DNA of 45,036 bases, from contig JAOAAI010000014.1 of NCBI GenBank assembly GCA_026418955.1, positions 1 through 45,036 of the forward strand, given 5' to 3'. Shown in pieces: positions 8,321-16,680 of the stretch. Below the pieces are notes generated by a model. That model had not been told where the DNA came from. It saw nothing but the letters and a program-made list of their open reading frames with translations, and did not search any database. Source of the DNA: Candidatus Goldiibacteriota bacterium (lineage in GTDB: Bacteria > Oederibacteriota > PGYV01 > DSYL01). The translations under genes were made by a program, and so were the position numbers. Each line of letters begins with the position of its first letter. Position 1 is the first letter of the stretch.

Positions 8321-8337
8321 AATAGTAGACTCTTTTT

Positions 8338-8823
8338 TCAGGAATAATTTCTTAATACTTTATTTATTATTTCTGTTGTTGAATTTCCTTTTATATATTT
8401 TATATTTTTTACAATACCGCCTGATTTTTTCACTATATCAGCCCCTATTATTTTATTCAAGGGCCAATCGCCACCTTTTACCAGAACATCTGGTTTTATA
8501 TCTTTTATTATATTATATGGATCCGGCTCATAAAATACAGTAATAAAATCTACAAATTCCAAAGCTGATAAGACCTCTGCCCTTTCTCTCTGTGGTATAA
8601 TTGGTCTTTTATCCCCTTTTATTTTTTTTACAGATGAATCACTATTAAGAGCAACCAAAAGTATATCACCGAATTTTTTTGCCTTTTTCAAAAATCTGAT
8701 GTGCCCTATATGCAATATATCATAACAACCATTTGTAAATACTATTTTTTTCCCCTGGATTTTTAACTTTTTTAAAATTTTCAATAACTTTTTTCTTGAA
8801 AAAATTATTTTATTACATTTCAT
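8338..8823 (-). CDS. rfaE2: Heptose-1-phosphate adenylyltransferase (HldE C-terminal type)
   Basis: About 161 residues, cytidylyltransferase-like fold. TNGCYDILHIGHIRFL holds the HxGH nucleotide-binding motif; VKGGDW and the terminal GNSTTEII match RfaE2/HldE-C, which makes ADP-D-glycero-beta-D-manno-heptose. A GTG at 8832 is an alternative start. I prefer the ATG at 8823 because AAAAGG lies at usable distance and the extra residues are not family-typical. It overlaps rfaE1, the matching kinase, so the two halves of bifunctional HldE are split here into adjacent genes. Confidence 0.93.
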   Translation of the reverse strand: MKCNKIIFSRKKLLKILKKLKIQGKKIVFTNGCYDILHIGHIRFLKKAKKFGDILLVALNSDSSVKKIKGDKRPIIPQRERAEVLSALEFVDFITVFYEPDPYNIIKDIKPDVLVKGGDWPLNKIIGADIVKKSGGIVKNIKYIKGNSTTEIINKVLRNYS

Positions 8824-9790
8824 CAACTGCACCTTTTAATTCCTCAGGCGTTAAAACCGCAACACCAATCTCAGCAACAACCTTGCCTGCTGCAATATTT
8901 GCAAGATAAGCCGAATCTTTAAAACTTGCACCAGTAGTTAAAGCAAGCGTCATAACACTTATAACTGTATCGCCAGCTCCTGTTACATCATAAACTTCTC
9001 TTGCAACTGCCGGGATATGATGCTTTTCATTTTCATAAAATAAAGTCATTCCTTCTTCTCCACGCGTTAATAAAATCACCTTTGAATTAGTTATCTTTTT
9101 TAGCTCTTCTGCTGCCCGGTCAATATCTTTTTCATTTTCTATATGTATTCCTGTTGCATCCTGCGCTTCTTTTTTATTTGGTGAAATCAAAGTCACATTT
9201 TTGAATATTCTTATATTTTTAGGTTTCGGGTCCACATTTATAATTTTTGTGTTTGCATTTTGAACCACAAAATCAACAAGTTTTTCTGTAATTACACCTT
9301 TACCATAATCAGAAAAAATAACAGCATCAACTTCTTTGATAATTTTTTCAATCCTATTTATTACTTTATTTATTATTTCCGTTGATACCGGTATTCGTTT
9401 TTCTTTATCAATTCTCACCACCTGCTGACTGTGTGCTATAACCCTTGTCTTTATTGTTGTGGGTCTCTTTTTATCAATTATTATGGATGCTATATTAACT
9501 TTATTTTTTTTTAAATAGTTAAGTAATTTATGCGCACCTGCATCATCACCCACAACTCCAGCTGAATAAACTTTAGCCCCAAGCGAAGTTAAATTAAGGA
9601 TAACATTTGCAGCACCACCGGGTTTGAACTCTTCTTTTTCAACATCAACAACAGGAATGGGGGCCTCCGGTGATATACGCGAAACCTTACCCCATACATA
9701 TTCATCTATCATCAAATCACCAATAACAAGTATTTTTTTGTTTTTGAATTTATTTACTATTTTTTTAAAATGGCTTTTATTTAATTTCAT
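8813..9790 (-). CDS. rfaE1: Heptose-7-phosphate kinase (HldE N-terminal type)
   Basis: A 325-residue PfkB-family sugar kinase. The N-terminal GDLMIDEYVWGKVSRISPEAP, the substrate loop KPGGAANVILNLTSLGA and the C-terminal DVTGAGDT (catalytic Asp and anion hole) are the RfaE1/HldE kinase signatures. It phosphorylates D-glycero-D-manno-heptose-7-phosphate at C1. Its ATG overlaps the gmhA stop by 4 nt and it overlaps rfaE2 downstream. This is the canonical copy; a divergent paralogue lies at 13016-14011. Confidence 0.95.
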   Translation of the reverse strand: MKLNKSHFKKIVNKFKNKKILVIGDLMIDEYVWGKVSRISPEAPIPVVDVEKEEFKPGGAANVILNLTSLGAKVYSAGVVGDDAGAHKLLNYLKKNKVNIASIIIDKKRPTTIKTRVIAHSQQVVRIDKEKRIPVSTEIINKVINRIEKIIKEVDAVIFSDYGKGVITEKLVDFVVQNANTKIINVDPKPKNIRIFKNVTLISPNKKEAQDATGIHIENEKDIDRAAEELKKITNSKVILLTRGEEGMTLFYENEKHHIPAVAREVYDVTGAGDTVISVMTLALTTGASFKDSAYLANIAAGKVVAEIGVAVLTPEELKGAVDEM

Positions 9791-10368
9791 TTTATCTTTT
9801 CTTTTAATAATTTTTTTTCAACTATATCGGATATGATATGCAAAAAAGTAATATGAGTTTCCTGTATTCTCATTGTATTATCTGATTTAACATCTATTAA
9901 AATATCACAAAGCCCTTTCATTTTTCCACCACCATCTCCAGTAAAACCTATTATTTTTATTTTTCTTTTTCTTGCTTCTTTTATCCCTTCTATAACATTT
10001 TTTGAATTCCCGGATGTTGACAAAGCAATTAAAATATCGCCTTTTTCACCGAGCGCTTCTATCTGCCTTTTAAAAACATTTTCATATCCATAATCATTTC
10101 CACAGGAAGTAAGAACAGATGTATCTGTTGTAAGGGCAATTGCCGGATAAGCTTTTCTTTCTTTTTTTAATCGCACAACAAATTCCGCAGCAATATGTTG
10201 TGCATCTGCCGCAGACCCACCGTTACCAATTAAAAGTATTTTTTTTCCTTTTAAAAGTGTGTTAAAAATCTCATCTGCAATTTTGAAAAGATTACTCTTA
10301 TGAGCATCAAAACTTTCTTTTTTTATTCTACAACTTTCATCTATTGATTCCCTGAAATAATCAGACAT
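9787..10368 (-). CDS. gmhA: Sedoheptulose-7-phosphate isomerase
   Basis: A 193-residue SIS-domain isomerase, first enzyme of ADP-heptose synthesis. LLIGNGGSAADAQHIAAEF carries the catalytic H58 and E62. The phosphate-binding ALSTSGNSKNVI loop and TSCGNDYGYENVF are family hallmarks, and length matches E. coli GmhA (192). It is the first gene behind the promoter at 10407-10435, with AAGGAG 5-6 nt before the ATG. Confidence 0.96.
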   Translation of the reverse strand: MSDYFRESIDESCRIKKESFDAHKSNLFKIADEIFNTLLKGKKILLIGNGGSAADAQHIAAEFVVRLKKERKAYPAIALTTDTSVLTSCGNDYGYENVFKRQIEALGEKGDILIALSTSGNSKNVIEGIKEARKRKIKIIGFTGDGGGKMKGLCDILIDVKSDNTMRIQETHITFLHIISDIVEKKLLKEKIK

Positions 10369-10406
10369 TACAACTCCTTTAATTTTATGGATTTTAAATC
10401 TAAATA

Positions 10407-10435
10407 ATTATAATTCAATATTTTTTTCTTATCAA
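10407..10435 (-). promoter_or_regulatory. Strong sigma70-type promoter of the gmhA operon
   Basis: Minus strand: -35 TTGATA (10435-10430, five of six matches), a 17-bp A-rich spacer and a perfect -10 TATAAT (10412-10407). Transcription would start near 10400, about 30 nt before gmhA. This is the best promoter by eye in the window. It would drive the ten-gene unit ending at 4228. Confidence 0.7.
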
Positions 10436-10513
10436 GATAAATTTATGTTATAAGGTTATAAGTAAATTTATTTCTATTTATTAAATCATAAATCCCTTTT
10501 TTTCACCTAACAT

Positions 10514-10540
10514 CCTGCAATTACAATTCGCAAATAGCAA
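10514..10540. repeat. Degenerate heptad repeat (TTGCNNN) 3' of the LysM-DUF3108 gene
   Basis: On the minus strand the units read TTGCTAT, TTGCGAA, TTGTAA (one base short) and TTGCAGG. They start 12 nt after the stop codon of the gene at 10553. Same family as the arrays at 16649-16676 and 28565-28627 but more decayed. The remaining bases of this 184-bp gap hold the gmhA promoter. Confidence 0.5.
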
Positions 10541-10552
10541 TTTTTTTCTATC

Positions 10553-11584
10553 TTATCTTACAACTGTCGCACTCTGTAATACCGCATCAATCGTCCCTAT
10601 GACTATCTGACTTTTTACCAAAACCGGCATTAAATTTTCATCATTTGTAAGCCATATCCAGACATCTCCTTTTTGTCTGAATATTCCTTCATATTTTAAA
10701 AATGGCTGAATAACTACACAATCAAATTCACCTGCATCAACAGTTACTTTTTCATATCTTAATTTTTTTACAAGTATCTGATATACCTTGCATTCATCAG
10801 ATGCCACATTAATATAAAATTCATCTTCTCCTTTATACATAGCCCGAAAATAATAAAATTCAGATAATACATCCTGAACAAAAGCGGGAATATCGCAGCG
10901 TTTACCATCACTTTTTTGTGCATAACCTTCTTTATGAAAAAATTCCATATAACTGTCGTGCCTATAACTACCTTCTTCTAAGTGTTTGCTATATTTCCAG
11001 GAAAAAAGTCCTTTTATATCCATATATGAAGTAATTATGTCTCTTACCCTGTAAAATGTTTCAAAAAAAGGCGATGTCCTTGCTGTTGCTTCAAGGTGGT
11101 ATGCTTTTCTTCCATTTATTTCTACAATATCTTTCACTTCTAAAATGCCAAAACCAGCTGTTATATTAAAATATTTAACTGCAAAAACCAATTTTTCTCC
11201 AACTCCAAATGCTTTATTTTTATACATAGGATATGTAAATTCTTTTTTTACCTTTAAATCCACACTTTTTTTTATTATAAGTTTTGCATTTTCTTTTAAA
11301 AGATATGGCTCTTTTAAATTATTATCATCAGCTATTTTTTTCCAGAATTTCACACTCCCGTAATATTCTTTTGCAATTTTCGTCAGGGTATCACCCTTTT
11401 TTACTTTATATGACATATCAGATATTTTTACCTGCTCTTTTTTCTCAAGCGATTCTTTTTCTTTATCTATCTGTTCTTTTAAAATTTCTTCTTCTTTTTT
11501 TGTTTCTACAACAGATACATTTTTAGGCACAGTGGAGCAGGAAATAAAAATAATTAAAACAAGAAAACAAAAATATTTTTTCAT
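10553..11584 (-). CDS. LysM-DUF3108 envelope lipoprotein
   Basis: A 343-residue protein with a lipoprotein-like signal (FISC, Cys16) and a charged linker rich in Lys and Glu (about 25-52). A LysM peptidoglycan-binding domain spans residues 58-105 (YKVKKGDTLTKIAKEYYGS). A DUF3108 domain covers about 127-340, with AFGVGEKLVFAVKYFNITAGFG and the typical PFFETFYRVRDIITSYMD, ending in WIWLTNDENLMPVLVKSQI. DUF3108 proteins are beta-barrel-like periplasmic proteins of unclear function. The LysM fusion would tether it to the cell wall. It ends the msbA unit, 12 nt from the GT9 gene. Confidence 0.85.
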   Translation of the reverse strand: MKKYFCFLVLIIFISCSTVPKNVSVVETKKEEEILKEQIDKEKESLEKKEQVKISDMSYKVKKGDTLTKIAKEYYGSVKFWKKIADDNNLKEPYLLKENAKLIIKKSVDLKVKKEFTYPMYKNKAFGVGEKLVFAVKYFNITAGFGILEVKDIVEINGRKAYHLEATARTSPFFETFYRVRDIITSYMDIKGLFSWKYSKHLEEGSYRHDSYMEFFHKEGYAQKSDGKRCDIPAFVQDVLSEFYYFRAMYKGEDEFYINVASDECKVYQILVKKLRYEKVTVDAGEFDCVVIQPFLKYEGIFRQKGDVWIWLTNDENLMPVLVKSQIVIGTIDAVLQSATVVR

Positions 11585-11596
11585 TTATTGCACCTT

Positions 11597-12553
11597 TTAT
11601 TTTTCTAGAAGTATCTTTAATCTTTCTATAATCAAATCAACCGGTATGTCATCCATCTTTTTATTTTTTTCCTGTTGCAAAATAATTGCTTTATTGCCTA
11701 TGGGGGCCCAGCGCGAAGGGATAGCGCCTTTTACAGGAAAAAATGATAATGTCTTTTTATCAAGGGCTGCGGCAATATGCATAGGTCCAGTACTTCCACT
11801 TATAAATACTTCACACTGCTCAATTAAAGCCGCGAGTTCCCTTATTGGCATTGGATTTTCCATTATGTGAATATCCGGTGTATGTTTTACCTTTTGCATA
11901 AATCTTTTTATTTTTTCCTCTTCAAAAATCCCATAACTTATCAGAATTTTTCTTCCTGCTTTTTTATTAATCTCTTTGCTTAATTCCGCATATTTTTCAG
12001 GAGATAAATTATCAGCCGAGCCCCTACCACCTATAAATATCATTATAAATTTTTCTTTAAAACCTATTTTTACTATATATTCATCCGCTCTTATTCTTTC
12101 GGCTTCTGTAGGAAAATAAAATACCTTTTTTGCTTTCTTTTCACCTATTATGTCTTTTACTAAAAGTAAATTCAAATCTGCCTCATGCAAACCGGAATTT
12201 TTTCTGTGAATTTTTACTAGCGTATTAAAAAAAAGTGGTGAAAACCACCTGTATGCAGTTCCTATGCGTTGTTCTATACCGGCAAAAAAAATAATTGCTG
12301 CAACTTTAAACCTGGGATAAACAATTATAGCTGTATCAAAATTTTCTTTTTTAATTTTTTCATATAATTTTTTATCTTCCACTGTAAAAATCAAATCTAT
12401 ATCCGGATTATTATAAAGAACTTCTTTTGCATAATCGCTTACAAGGACAGCAATAAAAGAATCTTTTATACTTTTTTTTATTTCATTTATCAAAGGCGTA
12501 GTTAAAATCAAATCACCAATCCTGTCTGTTCTTGATATCAAAATCTTTTTCAT
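11597..12553 (-). CDS. Family 9 glycosyltransferase, heptosyltransferase-like
   Basis: A 318-residue GT-B fold enzyme. The N-terminus KILISRTDRIGDLILTTPLI is the GT9/WaaC-WaaF acceptor-side motif. The C-terminal half has FIGGRGSADNLSPEKYAEL and FISGSTGPMHIAAAL, the ADP-heptose-binding loop. It likely adds heptose, or the product of the neighbouring divergent kinase pair, to the inner core. Acceptor specificity cannot be told. The start overlaps the upstream nucleotidyltransferase by 4 nt. Confidence 0.9.
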   Translation of the reverse strand: MKKILISRTDRIGDLILTTPLINEIKKSIKDSFIAVLVSDYAKEVLYNNPDIDLIFTVEDKKLYEKIKKENFDTAIIVYPRFKVAAIIFFAGIEQRIGTAYRWFSPLFFNTLVKIHRKNSGLHEADLNLLLVKDIIGEKKAKKVFYFPTEAERIRADEYIVKIGFKEKFIMIFIGGRGSADNLSPEKYAELSKEINKKAGRKILISYGIFEEEKIKRFMQKVKHTPDIHIMENPMPIRELAALIEQCEVFISGSTGPMHIAAALDKKTLSFFPVKGAIPSRWAPIGNKAIILQQEKNKKMDDIPVDLIIERLKILLEK

Positions 12554-13029
12554 TTTTTATATCTCTCAACTATTACACGGATTATATCTTTTGTTGAATG
12601 GCATTTCTTATCACCAACAATGACTGTTTTTATTCCATATTTTAATGACGTTTCTCTTTCCGGCACAGTATCTTTTGTATAATCAGTTCCTTTGGCGTGA
12701 TAATCCGGCCTCAAAATTTCAAGTGTTTTTTCAACTGTTGTTTCATTAAAAACTGTAACATAATCAACATATTCAAATGACGCTAAAATCTCAGCCCTCT
12801 GTTTTTCATTTATAATCGGTCTTCCTTTGCCTTTTATCTTACGGGTCGATAAATCAGAATTTATACCAACTACAAGTATATCTCCTTTTTTTTTGGCACT
12901 TTTTAAAAACCTCAGATGCCCCACATGAATTAAATCAAAACATCCATTTGCAAAAACTATTTTTTTACCGCTTTTTTTTAATCTCTGTAAAATTCTTTTT
13001 AATTCTTCTCTATTTTTAATCTTTGACAT
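12550..13029 (-). CDS. Divergent RfaE2-like nucleotidyltransferase
   Basis: A 159-residue paralogue of the protein at 8338-8823. The nucleotide-binding ANGCFDLIHVGHLRFL and KGRPIINEKQRAE are intact. The substrate-side segments differ: canonical KGGDW is HAKGTDYTKDTVPERE, and terminal GNSTTEII is CHSTKDII. The KGxDYT..T..xRE variant occurs in some HldE-like proteins, so heptose-1-phosphate remains possible, but another sugar phosphate or nucleotide (CDP) is equally open. It overlaps its partner kinase gene by 14 nt. Confidence 0.85.
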   Translation of the reverse strand: MSKIKNREELKRILQRLKKSGKKIVFANGCFDLIHVGHLRFLKSAKKKGDILVVGINSDLSTRKIKGKGRPIINEKQRAEILASFEYVDYVTVFNETTVEKTLEILRPDYHAKGTDYTKDTVPERETSLKYGIKTVIVGDKKCHSTKDIIRVIVERYKK

Positions 13030-14011
13030 TTTTAAGTGCCCTTTTTAATTCTTCCTGTGTTACTGTTGCAACACCACGTTTCATCACAACAATGCCACCG
13101 CCAATGTTTGCAAGGTAAGCTGCATCCTTTACTGATAAACCACAACTTAATGCAAGGGTTATTATCGATGCAACTGTATCGCCGGCCCCTGATACATCAA
13201 CAATCTCATCGCTTCCAAAAGCAGGAATTTTATATATTCTGTTATTCTCGAAAACAACCATTCCTTTACTTCCACGCGTTATTATCATACCTTTTGATTT
13301 TAAAATTGTTTTTAACTTTTTTATGATAATCTCTATATCTTTTTCTTCATATCTTTCAATGCCAACAATGGGTCCTGCTTCTGTTTCATTTGGCGTTGCC
13401 GTTATTATATTTCTGAAGTATTTTAAAGAATATCTCGAATCAACAACTACTTTTTTTCCTTGCCTTGCTATATTATTAATAAAATTGATAACCCTTTTTG
13501 TTATTATGCCGCCGTCATAATCAGATACTAAAATTGCATCCACATTATCTTTTACACTTTCAATTATATTTATAAGTTTATCCTCTTCTTCTTTTGTAAT
13601 TTTCATCTCATGATATTTATCAATGCGAACTATCTGCTGTTTTACAGTATGAACACTTCCTGCCATTATTCTTGTTTTAACCGGTAAAACATAATTATCA
13701 TCACGAATAATAAAAGATATATCAATTCCTTTATCCTGTAAAATTTTTAAAATTATATTTGAATAACTATCATTTCCAATTATGGAAACCGGAAGCGGAG
13801 ACGCTCCAAGAGCTTTTATATTCATAACCGGGTTTGCACCACCACCTGCTAAATACACAGTATTTGCATATTTTAAAATAAGGACCGGTGCTTCTCTCGA
13901 TATTCTTTCTGTTTCACCGTATATATATTCATCAAGTATAAAATCACCAAGAACCAGTATTTTTTTCTCTTTAAACTTTTTAAATAAATTAAAATATTTA
14001 TTTTTTTTCAT
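13016..14011 (-). CDS. Divergent RfaE1-like PfkB sugar kinase
   Basis: A 331-residue PfkB kinase paralogous to the one at 8813-9790. GDFILDEYIYGETERISREAP and the C-terminal DVSGAGDT are retained. The substrate loop differs: YLAGGGANPVMNIKALGA here against KPGGAANVILNLTSLGA in the canonical copy, placing extra Gly and Pro beside the sugar-binding Asn. It is coupled to a nucleotidyltransferase paralogue and flanked by gmhB and a GT9 gene. It may be a second heptose kinase or have shifted substrate. Confidence 0.87.
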   Translation of the reverse strand: MKKNKYFNLFKKFKEKKILVLGDFILDEYIYGETERISREAPVLILKYANTVYLAGGGANPVMNIKALGASPLPVSIIGNDSYSNIILKILQDKGIDISFIIRDDNYVLPVKTRIMAGSVHTVKQQIVRIDKYHEMKITKEEEDKLINIIESVKDNVDAILVSDYDGGIITKRVINFINNIARQGKKVVVDSRYSLKYFRNIITATPNETEAGPIVGIERYEEKDIEIIIKKLKTILKSKGMIITRGSKGMVVFENNRIYKIPAFGSDEIVDVSGAGDTVASIITLALSCGLSVKDAAYLANIGGGIVVMKRGVATVTQEELKRALKNVKD

Positions 14012-14585
14012 TTTTTTCTCCTTTTATTATAATTTTTGCCGCACTTAAAAGATTTTTACATATATAATCAGGCTTTGTGTCTTTATCAATCATTTTTTTC
14101 TGCTCTCTACCATAACCTGTTAAGAGTAAAAAAGTTTTCATCCCTGTATTTTTTCCGAGTTTTATATCTGTGAGTTTATCACCTATCATAAAACTGTTTT
14201 TCAAATCAATATTAAATCTTTTCTTTGCTTTTAAAACCATCCCGGGCTTAGGTTTTCTACAAAAACAATTCCGGAAGTATTTTTTTATTTTCACATCTCT
14301 TATATGATGCGGGCAATAGTAAAAAGCATCTATTTTAATTTTATATTTTTTTAATTTTTTTTGAATTAATCTGTGGGTTTTTCTGACAAAGTCCTCTGTA
14401 AAATAACCACGCGCAACTCCTGATTGATTTGAAACAACTATTAGTTTGAATTTTTTCTGTTTTAATAATTTCAGCGCCTCTATATTACCGCAATAAAAAT
14501 TTACTCTTTTTAAATCCTGTAAATAACCCACTTCTCTTATTAGAACTCCATCACGATCAAGAAAAGCAGCTCTATTTTTCTTCAT
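13998..14585 (-). CDS. gmhB: Heptose-1,7-bisphosphate 7-phosphatase
   Basis: A 195-residue HAD phosphatase. Nucleophile and acid are D10 and D12 (FLDRDGVL), motif II is VSNQSG and motif III/IV is KPKPGM plus GDKLTDI. The structural zinc site typical of GmhB is visible as YCPHH followed by NCFCRKPKPGM. It removes the 7-phosphate between the RfaE1 and RfaE2 steps. It overlaps msbA by 14 nt and the divergent kinase downstream by 14 nt. Confidence 0.93.
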   Translation of the reverse strand: MKKNRAAFLDRDGVLIREVGYLQDLKRVNFYCGNIEALKLLKQKKFKLIVVSNQSGVARGYFTEDFVRKTHRLIQKKLKKYKIKIDAFYYCPHHIRDVKIKKYFRNCFCRKPKPGMVLKAKKRFNIDLKNSFMIGDKLTDIKLGKNTGMKTFLLLTGYGREQKKMIDKDTKPDYICKNLLSAAKIIIKGEKNEKK

Positions 14586-16323
14586 TTTTATTCAATTTAA
14601 ATTGCATATTATAGAGTTTTGTATAAAGACCATTGTTTTTAATCAATTCTGAATGTTTGCCCTGTTCAACTATTTTACCATCATCTATTACTATAATATT
14701 ATCTGCATGCTGGACCGTTGATAATCTATGGGCAATAACAAAAGTTGTCCTGTTTTTCATAAGATTATTGATTGCTTCCTGCACTAAAATTTCAGATTCA
14801 CTGTCAAGTGACGATGTTGCTTCATCAAGTATGAGGATTGGCGGGTTACGCAAAATAGCCCTTGCAATTGCAATGCGCTGGCGCTGACCACCTGATAATT
14901 TTACTCCCCTATCACCTATTATTGTATTATATCCTTCCTGCATTTCAATTATAAAATCATGCGCATTGGCAGCTTCTGCTGCTTTAATAATTTTTTCTTC
15001 ATCATACTCTTTATGTCCATAAGCAATATTATTTTTTACTGTATCATTAAAAAGTATGGTCTCCTGAGTAACTATCCCTATTAATTTTCTTAAGCATTGT
15101 ATTTTAATATCCTTTATATTTATTCCGTCAATTAAAATCTCACCGGAATCAACATCATAAAATCTTGCAAGTAAATCAGCAAGTGTTGTTTTGCCAGAAC
15201 CAGATTGACCAACAACTGCAAAAATCTGTCCTTTTTTAATTATAAAATTTACACCTTTAATTACTTCTTTTTCTTTTATATAACCGAATCTTACATTTTT
15301 AAATTCTACTTCTTTATTAAACTCATTTACTTCCTTTACACCTTCTGTATCTGCAATGTCTGGGGTTATATCAAGTATTGAAAAAATTCTTTCTGCTGCA
15401 GATAATGCCTGCTGAATAACATTATTCATATCATTTAATTTTTTTATCTGCGGATATAAACTTGTCAGAGTTCCTAAGAATGCAAAAAAGGTTCCGGTTG
15501 TTAATTCTTCTTTTATCACAGCAGTTCCAGCATACCAGATAAGCGCAGAAATTCCTATTGCGCCGATTGTTTCCATAATTGGCGATGCCATAGAAGCAGC
15601 CCTTACACCCCGCATTGTGTAATCAAAAATTTTATGCAATTCTTCCTTAAATCTTTTCCTCTCATACTCTTCCATACCAAATGCCTTTACTATACGAATT
15701 CCGTTGAATGTTTCGTTTAATATGGAAGTTATATTGCCAAATTTCTCCTGATAACCACGCGCTGCTGCTTTCATTTTTTTCCCAAAAATAATAACCGGGT
15801 ATACTGCAAGCGGAAAAACAATAATTGAAATTAAAGCAAGTTTCCAGTTAAGGTAAAAAGCAAGCCCTAAAAGCCCAATTATATTAAGACAGCTTCCTAT
15901 TATATTCCCCATAACATTGGCAATTGCCCCCTGCACCATACTCACATCATTTGTTATCCTGGCAATTAAAACTCCTATTTTCTGGTTATTAAAAAAACTC
16001 ATTGAGAGATTGGTTATATGTGTATATAAAGCGTAACGCATTTCAAGAATTATTTTATTTCCTACATAATCAATCAGATAATGCTGGCAATAAATGGTAA
16101 TTCCTTTTAAAGCATATATTATTATTATTGCAAAAGGAAGAATGGACAAAAAATATTTTGCCTGTTCTTTATCAGGATTTGCAAGAATTTTATCAACAAC
16201 CGGTTTTATTATCCATAAAGAAAGTGCAGTTAAAAGCGCGGTAAAAACCATACATAAAAGCCCGAGTAACATTCTCTTTATATGTGGTTTCACATAATTC
16301 AAAAGACGTAAATAGGTTTTCAC
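14572..16323 (-). CDS. msbA: Lipid A export ABC transporter MsbA
   Basis: A 583-residue half transporter: six TM helices (about 15-300) fused to an ATPase domain (about 340-575) with Walker A GQSGSGKTT, Q-loop VTQET, signature LSGGQRQRIAIARA, Walker B ILILDEATSSLD and the H-loop AHRLSTV. Length and sequence match MsbA, which flips lipid A-core across the inner membrane. The start is GTG at 16323-16321, with AAGG about 9 nt upstream. It heads a unit with gmhB, the divergent kinase pair and GT9. Confidence 0.94.
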   Translation of the reverse strand: MKTYLRLLNYVKPHIKRMLLGLLCMVFTALLTALSLWIIKPVVDKILANPDKEQAKYFLSILPFAIIIIYALKGITIYCQHYLIDYVGNKIILEMRYALYTHITNLSMSFFNNQKIGVLIARITNDVSMVQGAIANVMGNIIGSCLNIIGLLGLAFYLNWKLALISIIVFPLAVYPVIIFGKKMKAAARGYQEKFGNITSILNETFNGIRIVKAFGMEEYERKRFKEELHKIFDYTMRGVRAASMASPIMETIGAIGISALIWYAGTAVIKEELTTGTFFAFLGTLTSLYPQIKKLNDMNNVIQQALSAAERIFSILDITPDIADTEGVKEVNEFNKEVEFKNVRFGYIKEKEVIKGVNFIIKKGQIFAVVGQSGSGKTTLADLLARFYDVDSGEILIDGINIKDIKIQCLRKLIGIVTQETILFNDTVKNNIAYGHKEYDEEKIIKAAEAANAHDFIIEMQEGYNTIIGDRGVKLSGGQRQRIAIARAILRNPPILILDEATSSLDSESEILVQEAINNLMKNRTTFVIAHRLSTVQHADNIIVIDDGKIVEQGKHSELIKNNGLYTKLYNMQFKLNKNEEK

Positions 16324-16680
16324 ATTATTACCTTCTTTTTTATAAAAGATATTTATACGGTAAAAAATATTTTAAATCATTTTATTAAATAAAGCAATTT
16401 GATTTTAAATGAGGGTTTGGATATAATTTTGTGCGCAATTTTTCCATATCAATAAATGACAAAAAGAAAAATTTTATAAATTTAGGCAGCTGTAATTTAT
16501 AATGTAAATAATTATTTATTATATCATTTATGTTTGCGCTGGTTTTTTATAATCTATGGCTTTTATATTTTTTCTTTTCCACACCAATAAAAAGTGCGCC
16601 TACATTTTTTATTTTTTCAACTGGCATCCGACAATGTTTTTCTTTCAATCAGCAACCAGCAATCACCAACCTGCAATACT
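16324..16680. other. 357-bp intergenic region upstream of msbA
   Basis: Very AT-rich. Minus strand TTGCTT followed after 17 bases by TAAAAT about 45-80 nt upstream of msbA is a weak promoter candidate. A four-unit heptad repeat lies at the far end (16649-16676). A possible 26-codon ORF begins near 16626 on the minus strand but has no ribosome-binding site. I see no RNA gene. Confidence 0.5.
16649..16676. repeat. Heptad tandem repeat, four units
   Basis: Minus-strand units are TTGCAGG, TTGGTGA, TTGCTGG and TTGCTGA, followed by a partial TTG. The first unit begins 4 nt after the stop of the HEAT-repeat gene (16681). Same family as 28565-28627. Confidence 0.75.

Noticed and set aside
7896..8543. 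Plus-strand ORF of 215 codons overlapping kdsB and rfaE2
   Set aside because: It is antisense to two well-recognised genes and its product is a low-complexity hydrophobic string without motifs. AT-rich coding generates such frames.
16546..16626. 26-codon minus-strand ORF in the msbA upstream gap
   Set aside because: No ribosome-binding site, short, Lys-rich and unremarkable; likely chance or part of a decayed repeat.
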